DNA of 64,000 nucleotides. Source: Desulforamulus reducens MI-1 (lineage in GTDB: Bacteria; Bacillota; Desulfotomaculia; Desulfotomaculales; Desulfotomaculaceae). The DNA is taken from the NCBI RefSeq assembly GCF_000016165.1, contig NC_009253.1:2762332-2826331 (forward strand). The letters run 5' to 3'. This document shows, piece after piece, positions 1 through 8,487 of this stretch (positions are counted from its first letter, which is position 1; the number at the start of each line of letters is the position of its first letter). Made by a program: the position numbers and the translations under genes. The notes under the pieces are model-generated. The model did not search any database and was not told the origin of the DNA. It saw only the letters and a list, made by a program, of their open reading frames with translations.

Positions 1-601
1 AGACACCAGGAATGTGTTTAGCAAAATATAACAGCATATCCTGGCGGTTAGTCCCCTTCTCCTTCAGTTCCTTGTAAACATCAATTAATTCATGGATGAC
101 TTCTTCCCCTTCTCCGATCACGAAAAGGTCAATAAAATCGGCAATGGGTTCAGGATTAAAGGCACAGGGTCCCCCTGCAATAACTAGGGGCATGTTGGCA
201 TCCCGATGTTTAGAACGTATCGGTAGCCCAGCCAGATCCATCATATTTAGGATATTGCTGAAACTCATTTCATACTGCAAAGTAAACCCTAGAATATCGA
301 AATCCACCAGTGGACGCTGGGATTCCAGGCTAAATAATAGTACTTTTTCTTTGCGAATTTGTTCTTCCATATCTGTCCAAGGTGCAAAGACCCTTTCCAT
401 CAAGGCATCCTTTCGCTTATTCACCACATGGTAAAGGATCTGTAGGCCCAGATGGGACATGCCTACTTCGTAGACATCCGGAAAAGCAAAGGCCATTTTT
501 ACATCCACCTGATCCCAATCCTTTTTCACTGCGTTCCATTCACCGCCAGCATAGCGTGACGGCTTTTGAACTCGGGCAAGTATCTTATCCAGTTTATTCA
601 T
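1..601 (-). CDS. B12-binding radical SAM protein, N-terminal part (partial)
   Basis: The frame opens at an ATG at 601 behind a GGAGG-type ribosome site and stays open to the left edge, giving about 200 residues with no stop. The protein begins MNKLDKILARVQKPSRYAGGE and contains a Rossmann-like cobalamin-binding segment (FAFPDVYEVGMSHLG, later VIAGGPCAFNPEP and FVIGEGEEV). This pattern is known from the TIGR03960 family of B12-binding radical SAM proteins, which sit next to spoIVFB and upstream of rng/rplU in many Firmicutes. The CxxxCxxC cluster motif would lie beyond the edge, so the radical SAM half is inferred from the family. It is separated from spoIVFB by a terminator and so probably has its own promoter. 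Confidence 0.85.
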   Translation of the reverse strand, partial: MNKLDKILARVQKPSRYAGGEWNAVKKDWDQVDVKMAFAFPDVYEVGMSHLGLQILYHVVNKRKDALMERVFAPWTDMEEQIRKEKVLLFSLESQRPLVDFDILGFTLQYEMSFSNILNMMDLAGLPIRSKHRDANMPLVIAGGPCAFNPEPIADFIDLFVIGEGEEVIHELIDVYKELKEKGTNRQDMLLYFAKHIPGV

Positions 602-716
602 TCTGTTCCTCCATTTATAACAGGTCCAATAACAATACTGCTATTCTATTATTGCCCAATTTGGCTTTGAAAAATATTCCTTTTTTCTCTTTCTACATGT
701 AGTATTGTAAATCCTG

Positions 717-744
717 CAAAGAAAACGGACCCAATGCAGGTCCG
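717..744 (-). terminator. Rho-independent terminator after spoIVFB
   Basis: A perfect 6-bp stem (CGGACC at 726-731 with GGTCCG at 739-744, 7-nt loop) is followed on the minus strand by a T-rich run. It lies just downstream of the spoIVFB stop and before the radical SAM gene. Confidence 0.8.
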
Positions 745-751
745 CATTCCC

Positions 752-1633
752 CTAATCTCTGGGCTTTATCAATAACCCAATAGGAGTTTCCATGCCCTGG
801 TCAAACAGTGCATCCACCACCTGCACTTCACTGATCTGGCCTAAGTAATTCATTTGATTATTTAGTAATAGAATCAGATGAAACTTCTGGGGCACAAATA
901 GTCTTACGATCTCCTTTAAGGGAACATCCTCCCGGACAACCAGTTGTTCCACCGGTAATATCCCTGCTTGAATCAGTTCCTCCTTTTTCTGAGCCAAATG
1001 CCTAACAAATAGATAAGGTGCCATATTTTTTTCCTTTGTGGCAGCATAAAGAACAAAAAAAGCAATAATGATCACATCTAGTCCAACAATTCGTTGTAAA
1101 AAACCCATTATACCTAAACAGATCACCGCCACGGCAACTACTTGACCTATTCTTGCAGCTGTCAGTGTGGCCTGGGATACTCCAACATGGGTTGCCAGTA
1201 AAGAGCGCAATATTCTGCCTCCGTCAAGGGGAAGGGCCGGCAGAAGATTAAAAAGAGCTAACATGACGTTGATCTGCAAGAAAAACGGACCCAATTCATT
1301 GGACCATATCCCCAAATTTTTTAATCCCATTGCTAGCCCTATTAATAAGACATTGGAGGCTGGACCCGCCATTGCCACAGCAACTTCCTTACCAGGCTCT
1401 ACACTCATTTCACCGCCCATTCTGGCAACGCCACCAAAGGGAAGTATTTCAATGTCAATAACCCGTACCCCCATGAATTTGGCTACCAGTGTATGGGCTA
1501 GTTCATGAAATAATACCAGCCCAAAAATAATTAAACCCTTTTCCAACACCCCAGCTACAAAATATAGTCCTAGAAGAACAAGGAACAACAGGTTAAAGTG
1601 GATTTCGATCCCCCATAGGTGACCTACTTTCAT
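752..1633 (-). CDS. spoIVFB: Site-2 protease family M50 metalloprotease, SpoIVFB-like
   Basis: This 293-residue membrane protease has the zinc motif HELAH at residues 43-47 inside a transmembrane helix and the second M50 motif NLLPALPLDGGR near residues 128-139. In the SpoIVFB family this enzyme sits in the outer forespore membrane and cleaves pro-sigma-K during late sporulation. The C-terminal 80 residues after the membrane core look like a CBS-type domain, as in SpoIVFB. The start overlaps the stop of the upstream M23 gene by 4 nt, so the two are translationally coupled, matching the spoIVFA-spoIVFB arrangement. The substrate role is inferred from family and context. Confidence 0.88.
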   Translation of the reverse strand: MKVGHLWGIEIHFNLLFLVLLGLYFVAGVLEKGLIIFGLVLFHELAHTLVAKFMGVRVIDIEILPFGGVARMGGEMSVEPGKEVAVAMAGPASNVLLIGLAMGLKNLGIWSNELGPFFLQINVMLALFNLLPALPLDGGRILRSLLATHVGVSQATLTAARIGQVVAVAVICLGIMGFLQRIVGLDVIIIAFFVLYAATKEKNMAPYLFVRHLAQKKEELIQAGILPVEQLVVREDVPLKEIVRLFVPQKFHLILLLNNQMNYLGQISEVQVVDALFDQGMETPIGLLIKPRD

Positions 1634-2544
1634 TGCTTATCAGTTTCCTGTTCTCTATTCGTTTTGTTGCTGGTATTCTTGGATTGATCATCCGTGGACT
1701 CTTCTTTTAGCTCCTGTTTGTTTTGCTCTCCTTTATCTTCTGGTGTTACTGTATTGGTCATATTGATCTTTTTTAAGGGGTCTACCAATTTGTCATTTTC
1801 CCTCACCTCAAAGTGAAGTACGGGATCTCCTTGGCTTTGTTCCGCAATTGTCCCTAATACCTGACCTTCCTGCACCGGATCATCTTCTAGGACAGAAATA
1901 TCATTTAAACCTGCATAAAGAGTATATCCTCCTTTTTGGTGTTCAATCAATACAAATTCCCCATAGGCCCGATCATATCCAATACGACTAACTTTCCCCG
2001 GCTGCACAACCTTTACCGGTGAACCCACAGGTGCACTGATATCAATTCCTGGGTTAAAACGTTCCAGATTATCTTCAGTACTCTTTGACCAACCAAACTC
2101 CTGTACAACACGACCTGATACAGGAATGGCCCAAACCCCATCCTGTACAGGTTCTGTGGTAGCGGGTAAAACAGGATTGGATAATTCATGAAACAACGGC
2201 CAGTCCATATTTACCGTCTGCAAGCCAAAGGCAACCGCCTTATCCAGCACAGGTACTACATTCCACTCAGTGGTCAAGGCAACCTTTAGATTCTCCCTGG
2301 CCTGCTGGCTCCATGGATGAGGAGACTCCTTAATCACCAATAATATTGCAAATATTCCCAGTGCAGCGACAATTCGGTAGAAGGTTTTCCAACCCCTACT
2401 ACTTTGTTTTTTACGTTTCCAATTATCTCCGGAATAGAGCATACTGGCCCAATCGTCATTGTTGCTATTGTAACTGTAGTAATTGTTTAAAGGGTCTCTT
2501 TTTTTCTTTTTATACCAGTCAAAGCTGAACCTTCTTATTTTCAC
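1630..2544 (-). CDS. Membrane-anchored degenerate M23/LytM protein, SpoIVFA-like
   Basis: The 304-residue protein has a basic N-terminus, one transmembrane helix near residues 52-70, a LytM/M23 beta-domain (about 135-255) and a charged Lys/Glu/Asn-rich tail. The M23 metal ligands look damaged: the usual HxxxD is NPGID (His missing) and the usual HLHFE motif reads VLHFE (first His lost). Loss of catalytic residues is a known trait of SpoIVFA, which holds and inhibits SpoIVFB rather than cutting peptidoglycan. Its position directly before spoIVFB with a 4-nt overlap supports the same role here. An inactive scaffold is more likely than an active endopeptidase. Confidence 0.8.
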   Translation of the reverse strand: MKIRRFSFDWYKKKKRDPLNNYYSYNSNNDDWASMLYSGDNWKRKKQSSRGWKTFYRIVAALGIFAILLVIKESPHPWSQQARENLKVALTTEWNVVPVLDKAVAFGLQTVNMDWPLFHELSNPVLPATTEPVQDGVWAIPVSGRVVQEFGWSKSTEDNLERFNPGIDISAPVGSPVKVVQPGKVSRIGYDRAYGEFVLIEHQKGGYTLYAGLNDISVLEDDPVQEGQVLGTIAEQSQGDPVLHFEVRENDKLVDPLKKINMTNTVTPEDKGEQNKQELKEESTDDQSKNTSNKTNREQETDKQ

Positions 2545-2853
2545 CTTAAATCCCTCCTAGGAAACTATTGCTCGTGCAACTAGTACAATATATTTAATTA
2601 GAGGGACAAATATGACAAGCCTGTTTTGCTTATGGGTATTTCTTTATGGGGCTATGGGCTTTGGGCCGTGAGCCTTGAGCTTTTAACCGTTAGCCAATGG
2701 GTTGTGAGCTCTATAAAAACAAAAAGTTCCGGCCTATGGATGACCGAAACTTCTAACACAAACTTTTAACTCATTGCTTATGGCTCACATCCCACCCTAA
2801 AGGTCATCTCTTAAGCTCATGACTTAACCACAGAGCCCATCCCCACTTCTACG
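2545..2853. repeat. Intergenic gap with AGCC/GGCT repeat block (copy 1)
   Basis: No gene is seen here. The gap holds a block of degenerate GGCTATGGGCT / GTGAGCC / TTAGCC units at about 2648-2712 and a matching inverse block (GGCTCACA) at about 2770-2830, flanking the rodA terminator. It belongs to the dispersed family also seen near 14.7, 15.1, 20.3, 27.0 and 35.7-35.9 kb. The promoter of the M23-spoIVFB pair should also lie here but was not resolved. Confidence 0.6.
2719..2751 (-). terminator. Rho-independent terminator after rodA
   Basis: An 8-bp stem (2725-2732 with 2744-2751, one G-U pair, 11-nt loop) is followed on the minus strand by TTTTTG. It lies about 100 nt past the rodA stop and separates rodA from the M23-spoIVFB pair. 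Confidence 0.75.
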
Positions 2854-4092
2854 CTAAAACACAATCTTTTGCCTTCGAATATAAACATTTAGCAAGATAC
2901 CAATGGCAATTAAGTTGGTTAGCATGTTGCTGCCACCGTAACTAAATAATGGCAAGGGAACTCCCGTTACAGGCATAATGCCTGAAACCATGCCAACGTT
3001 GATTAAAATATGCGAGGTTAGCATCCCAAGCACTCCGGTGGCTAATAATGTACCATTCAAATCTCTAGCCTCTGATGCAATCCGTATACCTCGATACAAA
3101 ATAATAAAAAAGAGGATCAATAGTGCTGTAACTCCAATAAAACCCATCTCCTCACCCACCACCGAGAAGATAAAATCTGTATGCTGTTCGGGCAAGAAGT
3201 TTAACTGGTTTTGGCTCCCATTATAAATTCCTTTGCCTTCTAAACCGCCGGACCCAATGGCAATCTGGGACTGTACCACGTGATAACCGGCACCGTGCCA
3301 TTGCTTCCAAGGATCAATAAAAACCAGTAAACGATCTAACTGGTATTCCTTTAAGGGAACCCATAACCCTATTTTAAAGTGTAACCAAACCCATCCTATG
3401 GCCGTTGTCCAACCACCCAGGAACAAGCCCCCAATTAACTTGGTATTTGGACTTGCTACATACAGCATGCCAAACATAATAGCTACAAATACCAGTGTGG
3501 TTCCCAAGTCTGGCTGTTTTAATATCAATAACATGGGTACGCCCACATGAACAAAGCAGGGAATTAAATCTTTAAAGGTTTTTAATTTACCCTCCCGCCT
3601 ACTTAGAAAATCGGCAAAGGTGATAATTATAAAGATTTTGGCAAATTCAGATGGCTGTAGTTTAAAGGCCCCTAAATCAATCCAACGGGTCGCTCCCTTA
3701 GCACTATGTCCCAAAGGAGATAACACGACTAACAGCAACAATATATTCACAACATAGATGGTTTTCCTGTGACGTCGGAAATCCTCATAGGGTATTGAAA
3801 TTACCATACTCATCACAAATAAACCCGCTAGAAACCAAAGGATCTGCTTTTGAACAAAACCACTGAAGAAAATTTTTGCATACTTTAAGATAGAGAAACT
3901 CACGGGTTGGCTTGTATTATAGTTATTGTACTTCAAAGAATCCTTGTTCCACATTTCCTGATGCTGACGAAAATCCATCGGGCTGCTGACCACAGTTGCA
4001 CTGCTAATGATAACTAAACTAAAACAAACAATCAGTATTACAGCAATAAGTAAAGTATAATCTAGGTTTCTGACAAAACGCTTGTCCACCAT
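2854..4092 (-). CDS. rodA: SEDS-family peptidoglycan glycosyltransferase RodA
   Basis: The 412-residue polytopic protein starts with a transmembrane helix (LLIAVILIVCFSLVII) and carries SEDS-family signatures: WLDLG-like RWIDLGAFKLQPSEFAK, LKQPDLGT, and NQLNFLPEQHTDFIF followed by VVGEEMGF. RodA polymerises glycan strands during rod elongation together with a class B PBP. An extracellular insert of about 35 residues (after residue 38) makes it slightly longer than many RodA proteins. FtsW/SpoVE are close relatives; the setting beside min, mre and mrdA favours RodA. It is transcribed alone, between terminators at 4237-4278 and 2719-2751, behind a leader carrying a conserved stem-loop. Confidence 0.88.
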   Translation of the reverse strand: MVDKRFVRNLDYTLLIAVILIVCFSLVIISSATVVSSPMDFRQHQEMWNKDSLKYNNYNTSQPVSFSILKYAKIFFSGFVQKQILWFLAGLFVMSMVISIPYEDFRRHRKTIYVVNILLLLVVLSPLGHSAKGATRWIDLGAFKLQPSEFAKIFIIITFADFLSRREGKLKTFKDLIPCFVHVGVPMLLILKQPDLGTTLVFVAIMFGMLYVASPNTKLIGGLFLGGWTTAIGWVWLHFKIGLWVPLKEYQLDRLLVFIDPWKQWHGAGYHVVQSQIAIGSGGLEGKGIYNGSQNQLNFLPEQHTDFIFSVVGEEMGFIGVTALLILFFIILYRGIRIASEARDLNGTLLATGVLGMLTSHILINVGMVSGIMPVTGVPLPLFSYGGSNMLTNLIAIGILLNVYIRRQKIVF

Positions 4093-4196
4093 ATAAAGAT
4101 GAACACCCCCTTAACCTATAAATTATATAATACACAGGTTCAAAAAAAAAGGGGGGCAAGGTTAAGCCATTATCAGTGGTCGGCAAGCCTTATCTG

Positions 4197-4229
4197 CTCT
4201 TATTCATGCCGGAAAGTTTTATACTTTCC
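4197..4229 (-). promoter_or_regulatory. Conserved leader stem-loop upstream of rodA
   Basis: A 7-bp hairpin (4211-4217 with 4223-4229, 5-nt loop) is followed on the minus strand by GGCATGAATAAG, about 105 nt before the rodA start. Nearly the same element, with a pair change that keeps the stem, lies upstream of the mre operon at 12033-12065. The function is unknown. Confidence 0.55.
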
Positions 4230-4236
4230 AATATGC

Positions 4237-4278
4237 CAAAAAAAGTTATAAGGAGATGCAGAGCATCTCCTTATAACT
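4237..4278 (-). terminator. Strong rho-independent terminator after minE
   Basis: A perfect 16-bp inverted repeat (4244-4259 with 4263-4278, 3-nt loop) overlaps the minE stop codon and is followed by seven T on the minus strand. It ends the minCDE unit. Confidence 0.92.
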
Positions 4279-4555
4279 ATAGCACCGGGCTATTAGCCCT
4301 CTTTAAACGTTTTACCGGTATATTTGCCACCAGGGCTACCTGATTATCATCACCGTCCAGACTTACTTCCAGGGCCTTATCATCAATTTCCATATAATTC
4401 GATATAACCTTAATCAGGTCATTTTTTAAGGACGTCAGTAGCTCAGGTGAAACATTGGCCCGGTCGTGTACCAATACCAGTCTCAGTCTCTCCTTGGCTA
4501 CATTCTTGCTACTGGATGATTCTCGCCCAAAAAACCTGTTCAAAAACTCTAACAC
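4277..4555 (-). CDS. minE: Cell division topological specificity factor MinE
   Basis: The 92-residue protein has the MinE layout: an N-terminal membrane/anti-MinCD helix and the MinD-contact stretch ERLRLVLVHDRANVSPELL at about 22-40, then a dimerising domain ending VANIPVKRLKR. MinE drives the pole-to-pole cycling of MinD so that the Z-ring forms at mid-cell. Its gene follows minD by 16 nt and is the last of the minC-minD-minE unit. Presence of MinE rather than DivIVA-only placement fits clostridial relatives. Confidence 0.93.
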   Translation of the reverse strand: MLEFLNRFFGRESSSSKNVAKERLRLVLVHDRANVSPELLTSLKNDLIKVISNYMEIDDKALEVSLDGDDNQVALVANIPVKRLKRANSPVL

Positions 4556-4571
4556 ACCGGTACCCCCTTTC

Positions 4572-5366
4572 CTACTTTAGTCCAATCATTTTCCTTAGGG
4601 CACTAAAAAATCCGGCCTGTTCTTCTAAGCTCATTAAAGGAATATTTTCCCCAAGAATGCGACGAGTTATATTGCGATAGGCCTGACCACTCTGGGAACT
4701 CTCATCCCTGACAACGGTCTCCCCCTTGTTTGTTGTTACAACAACCTGTTCGTCCTCCGGCACTACACCAAGGAGATCAATGGCTAATATTTCGTTCATA
4801 TCATCTATGCTCATCATGTCCCCACGGTTAACCATTTTGGTCCGGTAACGGTTAATGATCAACTTGGGTTCCCGTAATTCAGCAGCTTCCAATAAACCTA
4901 TGATCCGATCCGCATCCCTTACAGCAGATACTTCTGGTGTTGTTACAACAATGGCTTTATCTGCTCCAGCGATGGCATTTTTAAAGCCTTGTTCAATACC
5001 TGCCGGACAATCAATGATGACATAATCAAATTCCTTTTTTAAATCTCCCGTAAGTTCTACCATTTGTTCAGGACTAACAGCAGTTTTATCTTTGGTTTGC
5101 GCTGCTGGTAGTAGGTGTAATCCTTCATAACGCTTATCTTTAATTAAGGCCTGCCGCATGCGACATACGCCAGAGGTAACATCGACTATATCAAATACAA
5201 TTCTGTTTTCAAGACCCAGTACAACATCAAGGTTACGCAGTCCAATATCGGCATCCACCAGACACACCTTCTTGCCATGGGAGGCAAGACCTGTCCCCAG
5301 ATTGGCCGTGGTGGTGGTTTTACCAACTCCCCCTTTACCGGAAGTGACTACGATAACTTCACCCAT
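4572..5366 (-). CDS. minD: Septum site-determining ATPase MinD
   Basis: The 264-residue ParA-type ATPase carries the deviant Walker A motif SGKGGVGKTTTTANL near residues 9-23, the switch motif VDADIGLRNLD, and Walker B IIDCPAG. The C-terminal helix EEQAGFFSALRKMIGLK is the amphipathic membrane-targeting sequence expected for MinD. It recruits MinC to the membrane to block polar FtsZ rings and is displaced by MinE. It lies between minC and minE with short spacers. Length and motifs are standard. Confidence 0.95.
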   Translation of the reverse strand: MGEVIVVTSGKGGVGKTTTTANLGTGLASHGKKVCLVDADIGLRNLDVVLGLENRIVFDIVDVTSGVCRMRQALIKDKRYEGLHLLPAAQTKDKTAVSPEQMVELTGDLKKEFDYVIIDCPAGIEQGFKNAIAGADKAIVVTTPEVSAVRDADRIIGLLEAAELREPKLIINRYRTKMVNRGDMMSIDDMNEILAIDLLGVVPEDEQVVVTTNKGETVVRDESSQSGQAYRNITRRILGENIPLMSLEEQAGFFSALRKMIGLK

Positions 5367-5429
5367 ATTTTAAGTCCTCCTTATCATGCCATGCTTTAAA
5401 ACATAACCCCTAAACCCAACAGGTAACAA

Positions 5430-5849
5430 TTATTTAAGAACGGAATTAAAGGTTTCAATAGTAACTACACCATTCTTTATCCGGGCTAATTCCGGGTAAT
5501 CTGGGTCTGACGATTCGTCTTCAGGGGGCCTGGTGATATGATTACCGATACGAAGTTGTGTAGGCCTAAGTCGAAAACCTAGAATGATAGCATTGGTATC
5601 TCCCTTGGCTCCAGCGTGAACAACCCCCCGCAGGGACCCCATGACAATAATATTACCAGAGGCAACAACCTCCGCACCAGGGTTTACATCCCCCAGCACC
5701 ACCACATTACCGTCATGATAAATACTTTGCCCAGATCTTAAAGTTCTTTGTACTAGAATGGTATTCTCATCCACCAATTCTTCTAATTCCACAGGAAACC
5801 GGACATGTTTAGAATTAGAAGTGTTATTGGATAATTCCTCTTTCGTCAA
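5430..5849 (-). CDS. minC: Septum inhibitor MinC, C-terminal domain only
   Basis: The reading frame starts at TTG 5849 behind a good GGAGGGA site and encodes 139 residues. They match the MinC C-terminal beta-helix: TLRSGQSIYHDGNVVVLGDVN, GAEVVASGNIIVMGSLRGVVHAGA and RLRPTQLRIG. This domain dimerises and binds MinD. The N-terminal FtsZ-inhibiting domain of full MinC (total about 220 residues) is replaced by roughly 30 polar residues, and the 124 nt between here and mrdA leave no room for it. Either the domain is encoded elsewhere or this lineage uses a short MinC. The gene is first in minCDE. Confidence 0.85.
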   Translation of the reverse strand: MTKEELSNNTSNSKHVRFPVELEELVDENTILVQRTLRSGQSIYHDGNVVVLGDVNPGAEVVASGNIIVMGSLRGVVHAGAKGDTNAIILGFRLRPTQLRIGNHITRPPEDESSDPDYPELARIKNGVVTIETFNSVLK

Positions 5850-5917
5850 ATTAACTCCCTCCTGCTTACCCTATATTTCAATTCTACGCAGAAAATCCAA
5901 TTCCTTCTAAAGATGGA

Positions 5918-5941
5918 TAAAAAAAAGGGGCTATAAGCCCC
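5918..5941 (-). terminator. Rho-independent terminator after mrdA
   Basis: A 6-bp stem GGGGCT/AGCCCC (5927-5932 with 5936-5941) is followed on the minus strand by eight T. It ends the maf-mre-mrdA transcript and separates it from minCDE. Confidence 0.9.
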
Positions 5942-5973
5942 GATATTCTTTGATAATTAGACAAAATGAGGTT

Positions 5974-7950
5974 TTATTCCGGACTATAGCCCGTTTGTTG
6001 TGGTACATTTTCAACCTTGAAATATGTGGCAAATAAATCCCTTGCCACAGGTCCCGCCGCCGACCCACCGTGACCTCCGTAGTCAACTACCGTGGCCACA
6101 GCAACTTCAGGTTTATCATAGGGCGCATAGGCGACAAATAAAGCATGGTTATCGTGGCCAAAGACTTCCCCAGTTCCTGTTTTACCCGCAACATCAATGG
6201 GAAATCCTCGAAAAATACCGGAGGCAGTCCCAATGGTCGTTACCATATGCATTCCTTCCTGGGCCACTTTTATTGCCTCAGGTTTTGCACCAACATCAGC
6301 AATTTTTTGTGGTTTATATTCCTTTACAATCTTGCCGTCTGGAGCTGTAATTTTTTCCACCAGGTAAGGCTTCCAGCGTGTTCCACCATTGGCAATGGCC
6401 GCAATATAATTAGCAATTTGCAAAGGTGTATATAGGTTATAACCCTGCCCAATTGACATGTTTAAGGTATCATAAACCTGCCAGTTTAAGTCCCATTTAT
6501 ATTGATCATACTGGTTTTGGACTTGTTTTAATTCTTTTTTCTTAGCTTTTTCTATTTTGTCCTTTTCATCGGGATCTGTAGCACTGGCCAGTAATGGTTT
6601 GTATTTTTCCTCTATGGCCTTAAACTTTGGTTCATAAATAGCATCTAAATAGGCTTTGTTACGCTTATACTTATAGTCTGGTGTGGGTACAATACCTGCT
6701 GGTTCACCAGGTATTTCAATACCCGTACGCTCCCCAAAGCCAAACTTTCGTGCATATTGTCCAATGATATCAACGCCCAGTATCCTGTGACCCAGATACC
6801 AGAAATAGGTGTCACAGGACTCTGAAATAGCCTTTCTCATATCCACCCTGCCGTGCCCAGTGAGCAACCAGTCATTAAAATTCCTGTTGCCAAAGGTATA
6901 ATGTCCCGGGTCGGAAATAGCCCAGCTGGGATCTACTTTTCCGGTATCCGCCCCTGCCACCGCCAGTACCATCTTAAAGGTAGAGGCTGGCGGATACAGT
7001 TGCAAAGCACGGTTTGGCAAGGCACTGCTTTTTTGTAATTCATCCCACTGCTTTTGACTTAGGCCATTAATCCAAATGGATGGTTCGTAGGTGGGGTAGC
7101 TGGCCATGGCCCGGATAGCCCCGGTTCTCACGTCAATCATTACCGTGGCACCGCCCTTAGCCTCATACCCCTGTTTTCTCATGGCCAGTACTTGTCTCTC
7201 CAGAGAAGTCTCCGCTGTTTTTTGCAAATTAGCATCAATGGTTAAATGAAGGTTATTACCCGGGACCGGTTCTTTTATACCAAGGTCCCGTACCGGACGG
7301 GCCTGTGCATCAACCTCCACCTGCCTAGCGCCATCAATACCCTTTAAATAGGATTCAAAGGCGTTCTCCAAACCATCCTGCCCATACATATCACCAAGTC
7401 TGTAGCCCTTATCCTGATTTTTTTCTAACTGGTGCTGCTTAATTTCCTGTACATAACCCAACACGTGAGAAAGCATGGCTTTATATGGGTAACTTCTAAC
7501 TGGTTCTACGTCAATAACAACACCCGGCAAGTCCAGTCGTTGCTCTTCCAGAATTGAAACAGTTTCCAAAGGAATGTCCGTGGCCAAACGAACCGGTTGG
7601 AACAACCTTAGTTGTTGCTCTTCAAGTTTTTTCATTATTTCCTTTGGGTCCATATTCAATATACTGGCAACCCGGTTCACCACCCTATCGGTATCCTTTA
7701 GGCCCAGATATACCAGGGAGACTGTGTAAACCGGTTTATTTCCCACAATTTTTTCGCCATTGTGGTCAAATATCTCCCCCCTAGGAGCAATAATAGGATT
7801 TAGACGCATATGATTTTGTTTTGATAAGGTTTCAAACCGTTGGGTTTCTAAAAGTTGCATATAGGCTAAACGACCAATCAAGATCAGAAAAACCAGCACC
7901 ACAAGAAAGAGGAGCACTCGGGTCTTCTTCTCAATCATCTTCCTTTCCAA
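5974..7950 (-). CDS. mrdA: Penicillin-binding protein 2 (elongation transpeptidase)
   Basis: The 658-residue class B PBP starts at TTG 7950, chosen because AGGAGGAG sits 6-7 nt upstream. It has an N-terminal membrane anchor (about 11-28), the PBP dimerisation domain (APRGEIFDHNGE), and a transpeptidase domain with the active-site SxxK in PPASTFKM, the second motif SESCD, and KTGTGEVFG near residue 597. A lysine/glutamate-rich insert before the second half is unusual in length. It crosslinks peptidoglycan with RodA in side-wall growth. It ends the mreBCD operon, as is common for mrdA. Confidence 0.93.
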   Translation of the reverse strand: MERKMIEKKTRVLLFLVVLVFLILIGRLAYMQLLETQRFETLSKQNHMRLNPIIAPRGEIFDHNGEKIVGNKPVYTVSLVYLGLKDTDRVVNRVASILNMDPKEIMKKLEEQQLRLFQPVRLATDIPLETVSILEEQRLDLPGVVIDVEPVRSYPYKAMLSHVLGYVQEIKQHQLEKNQDKGYRLGDMYGQDGLENAFESYLKGIDGARQVEVDAQARPVRDLGIKEPVPGNNLHLTIDANLQKTAETSLERQVLAMRKQGYEAKGGATVMIDVRTGAIRAMASYPTYEPSIWINGLSQKQWDELQKSSALPNRALQLYPPASTFKMVLAVAGADTGKVDPSWAISDPGHYTFGNRNFNDWLLTGHGRVDMRKAISESCDTYFWYLGHRILGVDIIGQYARKFGFGERTGIEIPGEPAGIVPTPDYKYKRNKAYLDAIYEPKFKAIEEKYKPLLASATDPDEKDKIEKAKKKELKQVQNQYDQYKWDLNWQVYDTLNMSIGQGYNLYTPLQIANYIAAIANGGTRWKPYLVEKITAPDGKIVKEYKPQKIADVGAKPEAIKVAQEGMHMVTTIGTASGIFRGFPIDVAGKTGTGEVFGHDNHALFVAYAPYDKPEVAVATVVDYGGHGGSAAGPVARDLFATYFKVENVPQQTGYSPE

Positions 7951-7986
7951 GGACGACTCCTCCTATTTCTGAATATTTCTAGCATT

Positions 7987-8487
7987 TTAAAATTCTCGTT
8001 GTCTTAACCATCCCTTTTCATTGGAACTATAGAACTCCCAATAACTGAGAGGCACCAGTAGCCCCGTGTAGATAGCTGAGGGAATAATTACCTGTCCAAA
8101 GGCATAGTAAGGGGAAATTTCTACGTTAAGGTAAAACAGCAGTAGATAAAGTATAACCTGATTTACGACCCCAACCACAAAGGTTACCATTGATACAATG
8201 ATAACACTTTCTTTGTAAAAACGGGTTTCTGCAAGACCCACTAAATAACCCGCTAGCATTTTGGTAAGGGCATTTAACCCAATATAGCTGCCAGTAAAAA
8301 TATCTTGGGCCAGACCTGCTAAAAAACCCAAAAAAGCCCCCTCCCGTGAACCCCGGAGGAAGCCATTGAAGACAACAAACATTAACACCAAGTCGGGCTT
8401 AATTCCTGCAACCTGGAGAAATGTAAAAACAGTGGACTGTAACAATAAAGATATTGTGATTAATAAAAAGAAAACTATGCTTCGCAA
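7987..8487 (-). CDS. mreD: Rod shape-determining membrane protein MreD
   Basis: The 166-residue protein starts at TTG 8487, immediately after the mreC stop (TAG TTG). It has about five predicted membrane helices and the MreD-type segments IKPDLVLMFVVFNGFLRG and GAFLGFLAGLAQDIFTG. MreD links MreC to the elongasome. Its place between mreC and mrdA is the standard order. Membrane proteins of this family diverge strongly, so synteny carries much of the assignment. Confidence 0.9.
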   Translation of the reverse strand: MRSIVFFLLITISLLLQSTVFTFLQVAGIKPDLVLMFVVFNGFLRGSREGAFLGFLAGLAQDIFTGSYIGLNALTKMLAGYLVGLAETRFYKESVIIVSMVTFVVGVVNQVILYLLLFYLNVEISPYYAFGQVIIPSAIYTGLLVPLSYWEFYSSNEKGWLRQREF

